Counted from the stretch's first letter, positions 6,815-16,362 are shown. The stretch: DNA of 28,182 nucleotides from an uncultured Chloroflexota bacterium (GCA_903944295.1 CAJARA010000030.1:1-28182); one strand, 5' to 3'. The notes: a model not told the origin generated them from the letters alone. A program made the numbers and translations.

Positions 6815-9373
6815 GTGATGAGCATGGCTGGTTCGCACCGCCCCGAGGGTTCCCCACGAGCGCGTCGCCGCAGCGGCGGGCTGGCGGTACTCCTCCCCCT
6901 GGCACTCTTCGCAATCAGCCTCTTTATCGCCCTCATTGCATACGTGGGCACGATCAGGGTCTACGACCGCGCGATTAGCGACCTCCCCGACCCCCGCGAC
7001 CTCGACTCCATCGTCCTCGGCGAGAACTCCGGCGTCTTTGATCGCACCGGGACCGTAAAGCTCGCAGACTTTGGCACTGACCTGCGCGAGACCATCGGAT
7101 TTAGCGAAATCCCTAGCATCGTCATCGACACCACGACGGTTATTGAAGATAAGACCTTCTGGCAGAACTCTGGCTTTGACCCCCTCGGCTTTATCGCCGC
7201 CGCGCTAGACACGCTTGGAGGATCTGGTCGCGGAGGCTCCACCATCACACAGCAACTCGTGCGCGGCATTCTCCTTCCAGATACCGCCTTCCAAGGGAGC
7301 GTCTACGAGCGCAAGGTGAAGGAGATCATCCAGGCGATCCGCCTCACGCAGGAGTTCCCAGGACGCGATGGGAAGGAACAGATCATCACCGCCTACATGA
7401 ACAACAACTACTACGGCTCACGTGCCTACGGCATCCGTGCAGCGGCAACGGAATATTTCGGCATCTCTGACCTCTCCCTGCTCACGCTGGGCCAGGCGGC
7501 GCTCCTCGCCGCCATCCCCCAGGCACCCAGCGAATACGATTTGCGCATCGCCGCAGTACGCGGGGAAGATGGACTACTCCGCGTCCCGCTCGATAGTGCG
7601 GTGGCCCAGCGGCGCACAACGGTGCTCAACCTGTTGCGCAACGCCAAGGACGATGGCATCGCGCTCGAGACGGCTGACTTCACTGACGAAGAGATTGATG
7701 CCGCCGCAACGGAGAGCATCACCCTGATTGAGCCGCCCCTCCGCAAGGTGCGTGCACCACACTTCATCAACATCGTCCGCGAAGTGGCGGCTGGGGTTGT
7801 ATGCCCAGATGATCCAACCGTCTGCACCAAGCTCGACACGGATGGCTACAAGATCATCACCACGCTCGATTGGTCGATGCAGCAGAGCGCAGATAAGTGG
7901 GCCGCCGCCGTCCTCTCCGCTGAGATGTCCAAGCCAAAGGAGTACCTCGTCTCGCTAGGCATCACAAAGACAACTGACTGGCTGAAGAAGATGCGTGGTT
8001 CCAATATCCATAACGCGGCGATCGTCACGATGGATGGACGCACCGGGGACATGCTCGCCTACACCGGCTCGGCCGACTACTACGCCACATCTGTCTCTTC
8101 AGCCTTCCAGCCGCAGTACGACGTGCTGAAGGCGTATCGACAGCCTGGTTCAGCAATCAAGCCAATCATCTACGGCTATGCGCTCCAGGAGCGTGCGGTG
8201 ACACCGGCAACCATCTTCATGGATGTTCCGGTCGACTTTGGTGAAGGTTGGACCCCGGGAGAGTGGGACAACCTTGAGCGCGGCCCAGTGACCATGCGAC
8301 ACGCCCTGCAGGGTTCGCTCAACATCCCGGCGATCAAGACGGCGATCCGCACCGGTGCCGACCAGATCTGGCGCGACATGCGCGACGGCGTCTTCAAATT
8401 CCTCGGTGAAGACAACTATGCTGGCGCCTCCATTGCAATCGGCACGCTAGAGGCACGTTACGTGGACCTTCTCTCCGCATACGGTGCCCTCGCCAGTCAA
8501 GGCGACACGGTGCCCCGACGCTACGTGCTCAGCATTGAAGACCGCAACGGCGATGTCATCTGGAAGGCGGCCTCGCCGTCAAGCGAACGACGCAGCGTCA
8601 TGGAGCCAGCGGTTGCCGACCTTGTGACCAACATCATTGCCGCGAATACCGACCCGTCGCAGAACCCAGTCTGGGCCTCACGCCGCCTCATCGCTGCGAA
8701 CGGGAAGCGTCGCCCCGCAACCTTTAAGACTGGAACGACCGACCAGGCGAAGGATCTCGCCGCCTTCGGCTACCTCGCCCCCCCGACAAATCCCGATGAG
8801 CAGCACTTGATCACAGGGGTCTGGACGGGAAACTCTGATGCAACTCCAGCCACCGTGCTCTCGCTCTCCGCCGCTGGCGGTCTCTGGCAGTCGTACTTCA
8901 CCGAGATCTCACGTAACCTTCCGATCGCTCAGTTTAAAGATCCAGAGGGGCTCGAGCAGGTAGTCATTGACGCCAACACAGGGGAGCTCCCTGGTCCATG
9001 CACCATTTCAACAATCTCTGAGTACTTCCTTCCAGGGACTGCACCTACAACATCGTGCAGCAGCTTCCGCACACTCGCCGTTGATCAGGCCAGCGGCCTG
9101 CTTTGGGATAGCTCCTGCACCGGTGCGCGCATCGAGAAAGTGTTCATGGATCTCAGCCTCCTGGAGACTGAGTGGCCGACCTGGCAGGCGGCAAACATTG
9201 AGTGGGCAGAGCGAGCGCGACAAGGGCTCAATATTGTGGGTGGTGCACGACTCGGGAAGACCGCCTACTTCTACGAGTCGTACTGGCGACCGAACGGGAA
9301 CACATGGGGCGGTGAGATTGGACCAACCCGCTCCTGCAGTTCGCCCGCGCCAACACCAGCGCCAATCCCATAA
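6815..9373 (+). CDS. Class A penicillin-binding protein (PBP1A-like)
   Basis: A bifunctional peptidoglycan glycosyltransferase/transpeptidase anchored in the cytoplasmic membrane. The 852-residue protein has a basic N-terminus (RARRRS), one membrane segment (about 22-46), a GT51 domain with EDKTFWQNSG at 111-120 and GGSTITQQ at 140-147, and a transpeptidase domain with SAIK at 446-449 (catalytic Ser446), SLN at 501-503 and KTGTT at 638-642. The usual His of the GT51 EDxxFxxHxG motif is Asn118 here. Beyond the transpeptidase domain there is a tail of about 150 residues with four or more cysteines and a Pro-rich end. The start may be GTG 6815 or ATG 6818; neither has a ribosome-binding site. 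It stands alone between divergent tyrS and convergent mutS2. Confidence 0.95.
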   Translation: MMSMAGSHRPEGSPRARRRSGGLAVLLPLALFAISLFIALIAYVGTIRVYDRAISDLPDPRDLDSIVLGENSGVFDRTGTVKLADFGTDLRETIGFSEIPSIVIDTTTVIEDKTFWQNSGFDPLGFIAAALDTLGGSGRGGSTITQQLVRGILLPDTAFQGSVYERKVKEIIQAIRLTQEFPGRDGKEQIITAYMNNNYYGSRAYGIRAAATEYFGISDLSLLTLGQAALLAAIPQAPSEYDLRIAAVRGEDGLLRVPLDSAVAQRRTTVLNLLRNAKDDGIALETADFTDEEIDAAATESITLIEPPLRKVRAPHFINIVREVAAGVVCPDDPTVCTKLDTDGYKIITTLDWSMQQSADKWAAAVLSAEMSKPKEYLVSLGITKTTDWLKKMRGSNIHNAAIVTMDGRTGDMLAYTGSADYYATSVSSAFQPQYDVLKAYRQPGSAIKPIIYGYALQERAVTPATIFMDVPVDFGEGWTPGEWDNLERGPVTMRHALQGSLNIPAIKTAIRTGADQIWRDMRDGVFKFLGEDNYAGASIAIGTLEARYVDLLSAYGALASQGDTVPRRYVLSIEDRNGDVIWKAASPSSERRSVMEPAVADLVTNIIAANTDPSQNPVWASRRLIAANGKRRPATFKTGTTDQAKDLAAFGYLAPPTNPDEQHLITGVWTGNSDATPATVLSLSAAGGLWQSYFTEISRNLPIAQFKDPEGLEQVVIDANTGELPGPCTISTISEYFLPGTAPTTSCSSFRTLAVDQASGLLWDSSCTGARIEKVFMDLSLLETEWPTWQAANIEWAERARQGLNIVGGARLGKTAYFYESYWRPNGNTWGGEIGPTRSCSSPAPTPAPIP

Positions 9374-9385
9374 GTGACGGAGCAC

Positions 9386-11716
9386 CTAAAGGAGCGCGAT
9401 CGTTACCCCGTCACGTCCAGGGGAATCTGCATCTCTCACCTCGTGCACCTCCGGGAGTTCACGGAGACGGCGGCGAACCGCGTCACGCAGTGCGCCAGTC
9501 CCCACACCGTGAATGATCTCCAAACGTTCCCCGCCAGCGAGAAGGAGCGCATCGATCCTCGCCTCGAGTGCAGCGAGCGCATCCTCAACGCGCGCTCCGC
9601 GTAGATCCAGTCGTGCAACGGCATCTGCCGGAGCACTCGGTCGACCAACTGGGACTGCGCTCTGCTTGATTCGACCAATAACCCTTGCTACCTCGCTCCG
9701 CGCGACCTCTAGTCGCATCCCACCGAGCGCAACACTGATCCGATCTTCGCCGTCAAGGGCGAGCACCTCACCGCGCGCACCGCTTCGGAGCTGCACCTCA
9801 TCGCCAATCGCCACGGTGCCAGCCTCGGCCTCCCCTGCCTGCACCTCTTCGCGCATGCGCTCCTCACCCCGTGCAAGCGCTGATCGCACCGCCTCTGCCG
9901 CAGAGGCGACGGTCGGCGTGAGGCTCCCGTCAGCCAAGGTTGCGCGCAGCTGTTCAACCTGCGCAAGCAGCAGTTCCGCGGCCGCCGCCGCCTGTGCGCT
10001 CGCTGTGCGACGAGCCTCGTGCAGTTCATCCTGGGCGAGACGGCGCGTAGCAACCGCCTCTTGCAGTGCTTCGTCGGCGCGACGCTGTAGACCTTCCGCA
10101 ACTCGCTCCGCCTCCAGAGCTGACTGGCGCGCCTCAGCAGCGGCGGTCAGCGAGGCATCAAGCGCCACGCCCTGATCGCTCCGTCGCGCTTGACCCGCGG
10201 TGAGGAGTGATGCTGGGAGCCCGAGCCGCTCAGCGATCGTGAAGGCCTGTGAGCCGCCAGGAGTTCCAATGATGAGTCGATACGTTGGTCGCAGCGTGGC
10301 GAGATCAAACTCCACTGCACCGTTCACCACTCCTGGAGTGACGTGCGCATACTGCTTCAACTCGGCGAAGTGACTCGTAGCAAGAAGGCGCATGCCACGA
10401 GCGCGGAAGTCATCAATGATTGCAGCGGCGAGTGCCGCCCCTTCAGCGGGATCAGTCCCCGCCCCTGCCTCATCAAGAAGGATCAGATCACCGCGCTCCG
10501 CCCCCGCATGAATCCGCAGGATGGAGGTGAGGTGCCCTGAGAAGGTTGAGAGGCTCTGGGCGATTGATTGATCATCACCAATGTCTGCCCAGACTCCACC
10601 CGTTGGCGGCATCCCCGAGCCAGAATCTGCAGGGATCGGAAGCCCAGCATGGTGCATCGCTGTCAGAATTCCGACCGTCTTGAGCGCCACCGTCTTGCCA
10701 CCGGTGTTTGGTCCCGTGATCAGCAGCACGCGCTGCGTGGTACTGAGCTCCAGGTCAATTGGGACAACGGTGCCGAGCAGGAGTGGGTGTCGGGCACGGC
10801 GCAGCGCCAGCAGGTCATCACTCCGTGAGTCGGCAAAGTTCCAGTCCCCCTCCGCCGCAGCGTCAGCTGTTGCACGCGCAAGATCAATCTCGGTCAGTCG
10901 TTCAAGGTTCATGCGAAGTGCGGGCGCCTCTGCAGCAACCAGCGCCGTCAGCGCGGCGTAGATGCGCGCCTCCTCTGCAGTAACGGCACTCTCCGCTTCG
11001 CGGGCCGCATTGCCGAGCTCAACCACCGCAAGTGGCTCAATCCAGATCGTCTGCCCCGTCGCGCTTGCATCGTGCACAATCCCAGGCACCTTCGACTTTG
11101 CCTCGGCGCGCACTGGAAGGACATATCGCCCATTGCGCAGCGTCACGATCGGCTCTTGCAGGTAGGGGCTGTACTCCTTGGCGTGCGCGAGGCCCTCCAG
11201 GCGAGTCCTCAGGCGCTCCAATGCGACGCGATGGTTCGCCCGTAAGCCGCCGAGCAGAGGAGAGGCGGCATCGCTCAGCGTCCCGTCAGGTGCCAGTGAG
11301 CGATCGAGTTGACCGCGCAACGTCCGAATCGGTGCGATCTCTTCAGCAACGCGCTGTAAGAGCGGCCCACCAGCGGCGAGCTCCCCGCGCAAGCGATCCC
11401 CTACGCGCAACGTCTCAGCAATGGCGAAGAGCGCGCCGCCATCAAGGGTGCCCCCCTTCTCCGCGCGATCAAGTGCTGGACGAAGATCCGCCGCCCCGCC
11501 GATATGCGGATCTGCACCATCACGACGCAGCGCGGTGATCTCCACCGTCATTGTGCGCCGTCGGTCAGCCGCTGGATCGGCAAGTGCCGGTCGAATCGCC
11601 AGGGCCGCCTCACGGGATGGGGCGAAGCCGCAGCGCACGGCGATCAGTGAAAGGACGCGGCTCCACTCGAGTCGCGCAAGGGAGCGTTCATCGTAGTGAC
11701 GAAGTGTGCGCGCCAT
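9386..11716 (-). CDS. mutS2: Endonuclease MutS2
   Basis: MutS2 is the MutS paralogue lacking the mismatch-recognition domain. In bacteria studied it acts on recombination intermediates or on collided ribosomes. The 776-residue product has the lever/clamp region, Walker A GPNTGGKT at 335-342, Walker B LILLDEAGAGTDP at 411-423, an Ala/Glu-rich coiled coil (about 520-630), a small beta-rich segment and a C-terminal Smr nuclease domain with LDLRG at 703-707 and HGVGTGALR at 736-744. It follows cvpA by 7 bp and has no clear ribosome-binding site. It converges on the PBP gene with only 12 bp between stops. Confidence 0.97.
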   Translation of the reverse strand: MARTLRHYDERSLARLEWSRVLSLIAVRCGFAPSREAALAIRPALADPAADRRRTMTVEITALRRDGADPHIGGAADLRPALDRAEKGGTLDGGALFAIAETLRVGDRLRGELAAGGPLLQRVAEEIAPIRTLRGQLDRSLAPDGTLSDAASPLLGGLRANHRVALERLRTRLEGLAHAKEYSPYLQEPIVTLRNGRYVLPVRAEAKSKVPGIVHDASATGQTIWIEPLAVVELGNAAREAESAVTAEEARIYAALTALVAAEAPALRMNLERLTEIDLARATADAAAEGDWNFADSRSDDLLALRRARHPLLLGTVVPIDLELSTTQRVLLITGPNTGGKTVALKTVGILTAMHHAGLPIPADSGSGMPPTGGVWADIGDDQSIAQSLSTFSGHLTSILRIHAGAERGDLILLDEAGAGTDPAEGAALAAAIIDDFRARGMRLLATSHFAELKQYAHVTPGVVNGAVEFDLATLRPTYRLIIGTPGGSQAFTIAERLGLPASLLTAGQARRSDQGVALDASLTAAAEARQSALEAERVAEGLQRRADEALQEAVATRRLAQDELHEARRTASAQAAAAAELLLAQVEQLRATLADGSLTPTVASAAEAVRSALARGEERMREEVQAGEAEAGTVAIGDEVQLRSGARGEVLALDGEDRISVALGGMRLEVARSEVARVIGRIKQSAVPVGRPSAPADAVARLDLRGARVEDALAALEARIDALLLAGGERLEIIHGVGTGALRDAVRRRLRELPEVHEVRDADSPGRDGVTIALL

Positions 11717-11723
11717 CGGGCCG

Positions 11724-12275
11724 CTACGGGCGCAGGATCTGCTGCAACTCGGGCGGGAGTGAAGAACCGATCAGCGTCCAGATGAACGGATACACGATTC
11801 CATGCAAGAGGCCGGCCGACTGCGACGCAGCGCTCGCGACGACGAGTGATCCGAGCGGCTCTGGCGCTGGGACCAGAAAGGTCCCTGTCGCTTCAAGAGC
11901 GAAGAGGATCGCGCTGCAGATTAGGAGTGACTGCGCCAGTCCCAGTACTGCACCAACAAGCGAGTCAAACAGTCCGAGGCGTAGCGCCTGCAAGAGTGTG
12001 CGCAGCGCGTTGCCGAGCAACCAGGCTGCAATCCCAAGAAGGATCCAGGCCGCCCCGACCAAGACCAGTAGGCTCACGAATCGTGCATCAACATCCGGAA
12101 GGAGCGCCGAGACGGCCGCCGAAACTGGAGCGCGCCCCTGTGCTGCAAGGAAGAGTCCAGCAACTGTTGCGAGCGTTGAGATAATCATTCGTGCCGCGCC
12201 CCTCCCCCAGCCCCACCAGGTGCCGAGAACGGCTGCGATGAGGACGACCGCATCAACGGCGACGCTGAGGCTCAT
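11724..12275 (-). CDS. cvpA: CvpA-family membrane protein
   Basis: CvpA proteins are small inner-membrane proteins first linked to colicin V production; their molecular role is not settled. The 183-residue product shows four hydrophobic segments (about 5-18, 28-46, 66-88 and 105-127) and the family-typical loop LGLFDSLVGAVLGLAQSLL before the last one. Its ATG overlaps the pheT stop (ATGA), and mutS2 follows after 7 bp. cvpA next to mutS2 is a recurrent arrangement in Gram-positive-type genomes. Family membership rests on topology and the DSLVGAVLGL segment. Confidence 0.85.
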   Translation of the reverse strand: MSLSVAVDAVVLIAAVLGTWWGWGRGAARMIISTLATVAGLFLAAQGRAPVSAAVSALLPDVDARFVSLLVLVGAAWILLGIAAWLLGNALRTLLQALRLGLFDSLVGAVLGLAQSLLICSAILFALEATGTFLVPAPEPLGSLVVASAASQSAGLLHGIVYPFIWTLIGSSLPPELQQILRP

Positions 12276-14758
12276 TGCGCTTCGGCGCCGCGCACCTTTG
12301 TTCCGTAGCGCTTTGCGGCACTCGCAGTGAAGGCGTCAACCTCAGCTGTGATCGCGTTGTCGAGCGCAGCTGCCGCTTCTGGTTGGAAGGTGAAGCGCAG
12401 GCCAACAGAACGTTCACCAGGTGCCATCCCTCCCCCTGCGAAGAGGTCGAAGAGCTCCACTGAGAGAGCCGATCTCACAGACTCCTTCGCCAAGGTCACA
12501 AGGTCGCCAATCAGGACGCCAGCGGGGGCGGCAAGCGCAACGTCGCGCTGGATTGGCGGTGTTCCTGGCGGGAGGAGCACGCGTCGAACAGTTGGCTGCC
12601 CACTGCTGAGACCGTGCAGCGCAAGCTCCGCCATCAGGATGCGTGGAGATGGACGCCACTCGGGCGCCGCTGGATGCAGCTCTCCGATCAACCCAGCGAT
12701 GCCGTCACCGGTAGCGCGCGCGGAACGCCCTGGATGAAGCAGCGTTGCATCGCTCGTTGCGAGTGGGAGGTAGCGCGGCGCTGCGTTGCAGAGTGAGGCG
12801 ACCGAAGCGATCAGTCGCTTCAACTCGTCAAGGTCCCAGAGACGTGGTGCCCCACCTGGAGCGGCGGAAGCGATCTCGCCCCAAACAATGACACCGAGAC
12901 GCGTCCACTCCGTTGGCCCACCCTTCGTTCCACCGTATCCACGGCCGATCTCAAAGAGCGCGCCACTGAGTGCGCCGTATCGAAGGTTTGCCTCCGCGCG
13001 GTCGAGCAGGCTCGGCAAGAGCGAGCGACGAAGTTGATCGTGGTCGGCAGAGAGCGGATTGCTTAGGAGGAGCGTCTCGCTCGCCGCTGCACCTTCGCGC
13101 TCGGCGAGTGGACCTGTGACAAGAGCAACAGGCTCAGCGTGTCGATTACTTAGCGCCGGAGAGACCAGCGCATGCGTCACCGCTTCGCTCAGCCCCTGCG
13201 CGGCAAGCGAGGCGCGCACCAGATCGCGCAGTGCGGTTGGCTGCGGAAGGTAGCCAGGGAGGTCGCGTCCGGGCAGCGTTGGCGTGATGCGGTCGTATCC
13301 GTAGAGACGCGCCACCTCTTCAGCAATGTCGGCCTCAAGCTCCAGATCGCGTCGCCATGGCGGGACCACTGCGACCAGGCTCTCCCCCTTCGCAGCGCTC
13401 ACCGTTCGCTTGCTCGTGACTGGAACACTCGTTGCCCCCTTTGCCTCGGTCACGCTGATCGCAATGCCAGCGAGGAGCTTCGTCTGTTCTGCATCAGGAA
13501 TGCTCACGCCGATCAGCTGGCGCACGCGCTCAGGACGGAAGGCGAGTTCACGCGTCTGGCCGACCGCTTTCGGATCGCTGTCGAGCTGACCACGACGCAC
13601 CGTGCCGCCCGCCCATGTCGTGATAAGAGCCGCAACCTGATCCGCTGCGAGTGGCGCAAGGTCGAGCTCCTGGCCACGCTCAAAGCGGTGCGACGCCTCC
13701 GAGCGGAGACTGTGTCGCTGTGCGCTGCGTCGAATCGTCGTTGGGGCGAAGACCGCACTCTCAATGACCACGCTCTTCGTAGTGACGGAGACTTCACTCG
13801 AGGCGCCGCCCATCACGCCAGCGAGGGCGAGCGCGGCACGCTCATCGGCAACCACAAGGTCGCTCGCATCAAGGCTCCGCTGCACGTGGTCGAGCGTCTC
13901 AAGCTGCTCATTCGCCTTCGCCAGGCGAATCTGGATCCCAGAGCCAACTCCGGCGCGATCAAACGCGTGGGTCGGCTTCCCGAGTTCGAGCATGATGTAG
14001 TTGGTCGCGTCCACCACGTTGGAGATGGAGCGGAGACCCGCCGCTTTCAGGCGCATCTGGATCGCATCTGGGGCTGCGGCAACGGTGACGCCATCCACAA
14101 CGCGCAGCACCACGCGTGGCGCAAGGGCAGGATCGGCAACGGTGAGTTTCAGGCCATCCCCCACCTCACTTGAACCTTCAGTAATCTTTCGCGCGGCGTA
14201 CTTCACTGGTGAGCCGGTGATCGCCCCCACTTCACGTGCCAAGCCAAGCAGTGAGAGGAGGTCGCCACGGTTCGGCTTCACATCAACGTCAATGACGTCT
14301 TCACCGAGGTAGTCACTGATCGGCGTGCCGAGCGGCGCCTTCGCATCGAGGATCAGGATGCCGTCACCGTCATCGGTTGCGTCAAGCTCTGCACCAGAGC
14401 AGAGCATCCCCTCCGATGCAACTCCCATCTTCTCCGCACGCTCAATCAGTCGGCCATCTGGCATCAGCGCACCAACAAGCGCAACAGGGACGCGTTGCCC
14501 AGCCGCGATATTGCGCGCGCCACAGACCACTTCGAGCACTTGATCTTTGCCGATGCGCACCTTGGTCAGCTGCAGACGATCGGCGCGAGGGTGCGGCGAA
14601 ACCTCAAGGAGCTCGCCTACAACCATCTTCCCCCAGTTGCCACCCCATCGCTCAAGCCCGCGAACCTCAAGCCCGCGCAGGGTCAGCGCATCGGCGAGCT
14701 GCTCGGGTGTGAGCTGCACATCAACGAACTCGCGAAGCCAGGAGAGCGGCACCCTCAT
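12272..14758 (-). CDS. pheT: Phenylalanyl-tRNA synthetase beta subunit
   Basis: The beta subunit of the heterotetrameric PheRS binds tRNA-Phe and edits Tyr-tRNA-Phe. The 828-residue product starts MRVPLSWLREFVDVQLTPEQ and has the OB-fold tRNA-binding domain (about 40-150, SPHPRADRLQLTKV), the B3/B4 editing domain (about 200-380, with YIMLELGKPTHAFD), the B5 domain (about 400-480), the catalytic-like core (VARLYGYDRITPTLPG onwards) and the C-terminal FDX-ACB domain (last 90 residues). Its ATG overlaps the pheS stop as ATGA and its stop overlaps cvpA the same way, so all three are probably translationally coupled. Confidence 0.97.
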   Translation of the reverse strand: MRVPLSWLREFVDVQLTPEQLADALTLRGLEVRGLERWGGNWGKMVVGELLEVSPHPRADRLQLTKVRIGKDQVLEVVCGARNIAAGQRVPVALVGALMPDGRLIERAEKMGVASEGMLCSGAELDATDDGDGILILDAKAPLGTPISDYLGEDVIDVDVKPNRGDLLSLLGLAREVGAITGSPVKYAARKITEGSSEVGDGLKLTVADPALAPRVVLRVVDGVTVAAAPDAIQMRLKAAGLRSISNVVDATNYIMLELGKPTHAFDRAGVGSGIQIRLAKANEQLETLDHVQRSLDASDLVVADERAALALAGVMGGASSEVSVTTKSVVIESAVFAPTTIRRSAQRHSLRSEASHRFERGQELDLAPLAADQVAALITTWAGGTVRRGQLDSDPKAVGQTRELAFRPERVRQLIGVSIPDAEQTKLLAGIAISVTEAKGATSVPVTSKRTVSAAKGESLVAVVPPWRRDLELEADIAEEVARLYGYDRITPTLPGRDLPGYLPQPTALRDLVRASLAAQGLSEAVTHALVSPALSNRHAEPVALVTGPLAEREGAAASETLLLSNPLSADHDQLRRSLLPSLLDRAEANLRYGALSGALFEIGRGYGGTKGGPTEWTRLGVIVWGEIASAAPGGAPRLWDLDELKRLIASVASLCNAAPRYLPLATSDATLLHPGRSARATGDGIAGLIGELHPAAPEWRPSPRILMAELALHGLSSGQPTVRRVLLPPGTPPIQRDVALAAPAGVLIGDLVTLAKESVRSALSVELFDLFAGGGMAPGERSVGLRFTFQPEAAAALDNAITAEVDAFTASAAKRYGTKVRGAEAQ

Positions 14759-15768
14759 CGCAGGCCTCGCAGCATGCGCAGGTCGTTCTCAAGGAAGGCG
14801 CGCAGATCAGGGATCTCGTGTCGGAGCATCGCAATCCGCTCAACGCCAAGTCCAAACGCAAAGCCCTGATGTGTCTCTGGGTCAATACCACCATTCTCTA
14901 GAACGATCGGATGGACCATGCCAGCGCCGAGAATCGTCATCCAACCATCCTTTGCGCCGCCCCACGAAACATCAACGGCAACAGATGGTTCGGTGAACGG
15001 GTAGTAGCCAGGTCGGAAGCGTGTCCGTGTGCTCGGGCCGAAGAGGCCGCGCGCCAACTCGTCAAGGATTCCCTTGAGGTCGGCGAGTGTTGTGCCGCGA
15101 TCAACGAGGAGCCCCTCCACCTGGTGGAACTCAAAGCCGTGGCTCGCGTCGACCGCCTCATAGCGGAAGCAACGGCCCGGAAGGATCACGCGAATCGGTG
15201 GCTGCACGGCGCGCATCGTTCGGATCTGCCCTGGCGATGTGTGCGTGCGGAGGAGTCGACCCGGCTCACGGAGGTAGAGCGTGTCCCAGAGATCGCGCGA
15301 CGGATGGTCTTCCGGAATGTTGAGCAGTTGGAAGTTTGTGACGTCGTCCTCAACCTCTTGCCCTTCAGCAACGGTGAAGCCGAACGAGGCCATGATCCGC
15401 GCGATCGCAGCGATCGTTTCAGGGATCGGATGCAGAGAGCCAAGCTGTGGGAGCGGTCCAGGTGCCGTGGGGTCGGTCGACTCTGCGGCGATCAGCGCGC
15501 TCAACTCCGCTGCGCCAGCGGCGCCGCGTCGATCGCTCAGCGCAGCATCAATGGCGGCGCGCACCTCATTCGCAATCGCGCCAATCTTCGGACGATCCTC
15601 CGCGGAGAGTGCGCCGATCCCGCGGAGGAGATCGGTCAGTGCGCCGCGCTTGCCGAGGAGTGAGGAGCCGAGCTCTTCAAGGGCGGCACTCGTTTCGGCC
15701 GCGCCGATCTTTGCGATCGACTCAGTTTGGAGGGTACGGAGTTGCTTCTCGAGTGCCGCGAGCTCCAC
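14755..15768 (-). CDS. pheS: Phenylalanyl-tRNA synthetase alpha subunit
   Basis: The catalytic class II subunit of PheRS. The 337-residue product has an N-terminal coiled coil, motif 1 around HPIPETIAAIARIMASFGF, motif 2 around RVILPGRCFRYEAVDASH, the FRPGYYPFTEPSVAVDV segment and motif 3 GFAFGLGVERIAMLRH. The start is GTG 15768, preceded by a weak AGG, 17 bp after the rplT stop. The order infC-rpmI-rplT-pheS-pheT is a classic bacterial translation operon. Confidence 0.97.
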   Translation of the reverse strand: MELAALEKQLRTLQTESIAKIGAAETSAALEELGSSLLGKRGALTDLLRGIGALSAEDRPKIGAIANEVRAAIDAALSDRRGAAGAAELSALIAAESTDPTAPGPLPQLGSLHPIPETIAAIARIMASFGFTVAEGQEVEDDVTNFQLLNIPEDHPSRDLWDTLYLREPGRLLRTHTSPGQIRTMRAVQPPIRVILPGRCFRYEAVDASHGFEFHQVEGLLVDRGTTLADLKGILDELARGLFGPSTRTRFRPGYYPFTEPSVAVDVSWGGAKDGWMTILGAGMVHPIVLENGGIDPETHQGFAFGLGVERIAMLRHEIPDLRAFLENDLRMLRGLR

Positions 15769-15785
15769 GGCTGCGACCTAGCGCG

Positions 15786-16136
15786 TCAGGCGCGCTTCGC
15801 TACGTCCGCGACCGCAGTGAAGGCCGCAGCATCGCGAACGGCGAGGTCAGCCAACATCTTCCGGTCGATCGCAACGTCGTTGCGCTTCAGGCCGGCAATA
15901 AAGACGGAGTACGAAAGACCATTCAGTCGAGCGGCCGCGTTCACACGGTGAATCCAGAGCTCACGCATCTGGCGCTTGCGCTGCTGTCGGTCACGTGTTG
16001 CATATGCGAGCGCGTGAAGGAGTGCCTCACGAGCTGGACGAATGAGCTTGGAGCGCGTACCGCGACGCCCAGAGGCGGCTTCAAGCAGGCGCTTATGGCG
16101 CTTATGACCAGCAACTCCGCGCTTTACTCGTGCCAT
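15786..16136 (-). CDS. rplT: 50S ribosomal protein L20
   Basis: L20 binds 23S rRNA early in 50S assembly and in several bacteria represses its own operon. The 116-residue basic protein begins MARVKRGVAGHKRHKRLLE and contains the signature WIHRVNAAARLNGLSYSVFI. Length is normal. It lies 24 bp after rpmI with a purine-rich ribosome-binding site (GGGGAGAGGAG). Confidence 0.98.
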   Translation of the reverse strand: MARVKRGVAGHKRHKRLLEAASGRRGTRSKLIRPAREALLHALAYATRDRQQRKRQMRELWIHRVNAAARLNGLSYSVFIAGLKRNDVAIDRKMLADLAVRDAAAFTAVADVAKRA

Positions 16137-16160
16137 GCGTGCTCCTCTCCCCTACGCCGC

Positions 16161-16361
16161 TCAGCCGCCGTACGGCAGCAGGCGTGAGATCTGATTGTGA
16201 TGCGTGCTGCCAAGCACCGCCTTCCCCGAGTAACGGCGGATGCGGCGCTGCGACTTGATTTCAAGGTGGTGACCGCGCCACGCCATGACGTGGATCGGCT
16301 TACCTGAGCCGGTGAAGCCGATGCGCTTCGAGGCCCCCTTGTGCGTCTTCATCTTTGGCAT
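16161..16361 (-). CDS. rpmI: 50S ribosomal protein L35
   Basis: A 66-residue basic protein beginning MPKMKTHKGASKRIGFTGSG, the L35 signature. The ATG is 1 bp after the infC stop (TGACATG) with GGGGAG just upstream, so it is coupled to infC. Standard position between infC and rplT. Confidence 0.98.
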   Translation of the reverse strand: MPKMKTHKGASKRIGFTGSGKPIHVMAWRGHHLEIKSQRRIRRYSGKAVLGSTHHNQISRLLPYGG

Positions 16362-16362
16362 G

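Noticed and set aside
9374..9414. GTGACGG / CCGTCAC inverted repeat at the PBP-mutS2 junction
   Set aside because: Seven-bp arms with a 27-nt loop, no T-tract; not a credible terminator.
13172..14173. 333-codon plus-strand open frame
   Set aside because: Antisense to pheT; Arg/His-rich, no recognisable motifs.
14911..15663. 250-codon plus-strand open frame
   Set aside because: Antisense to pheS, no motifs, no start signal.
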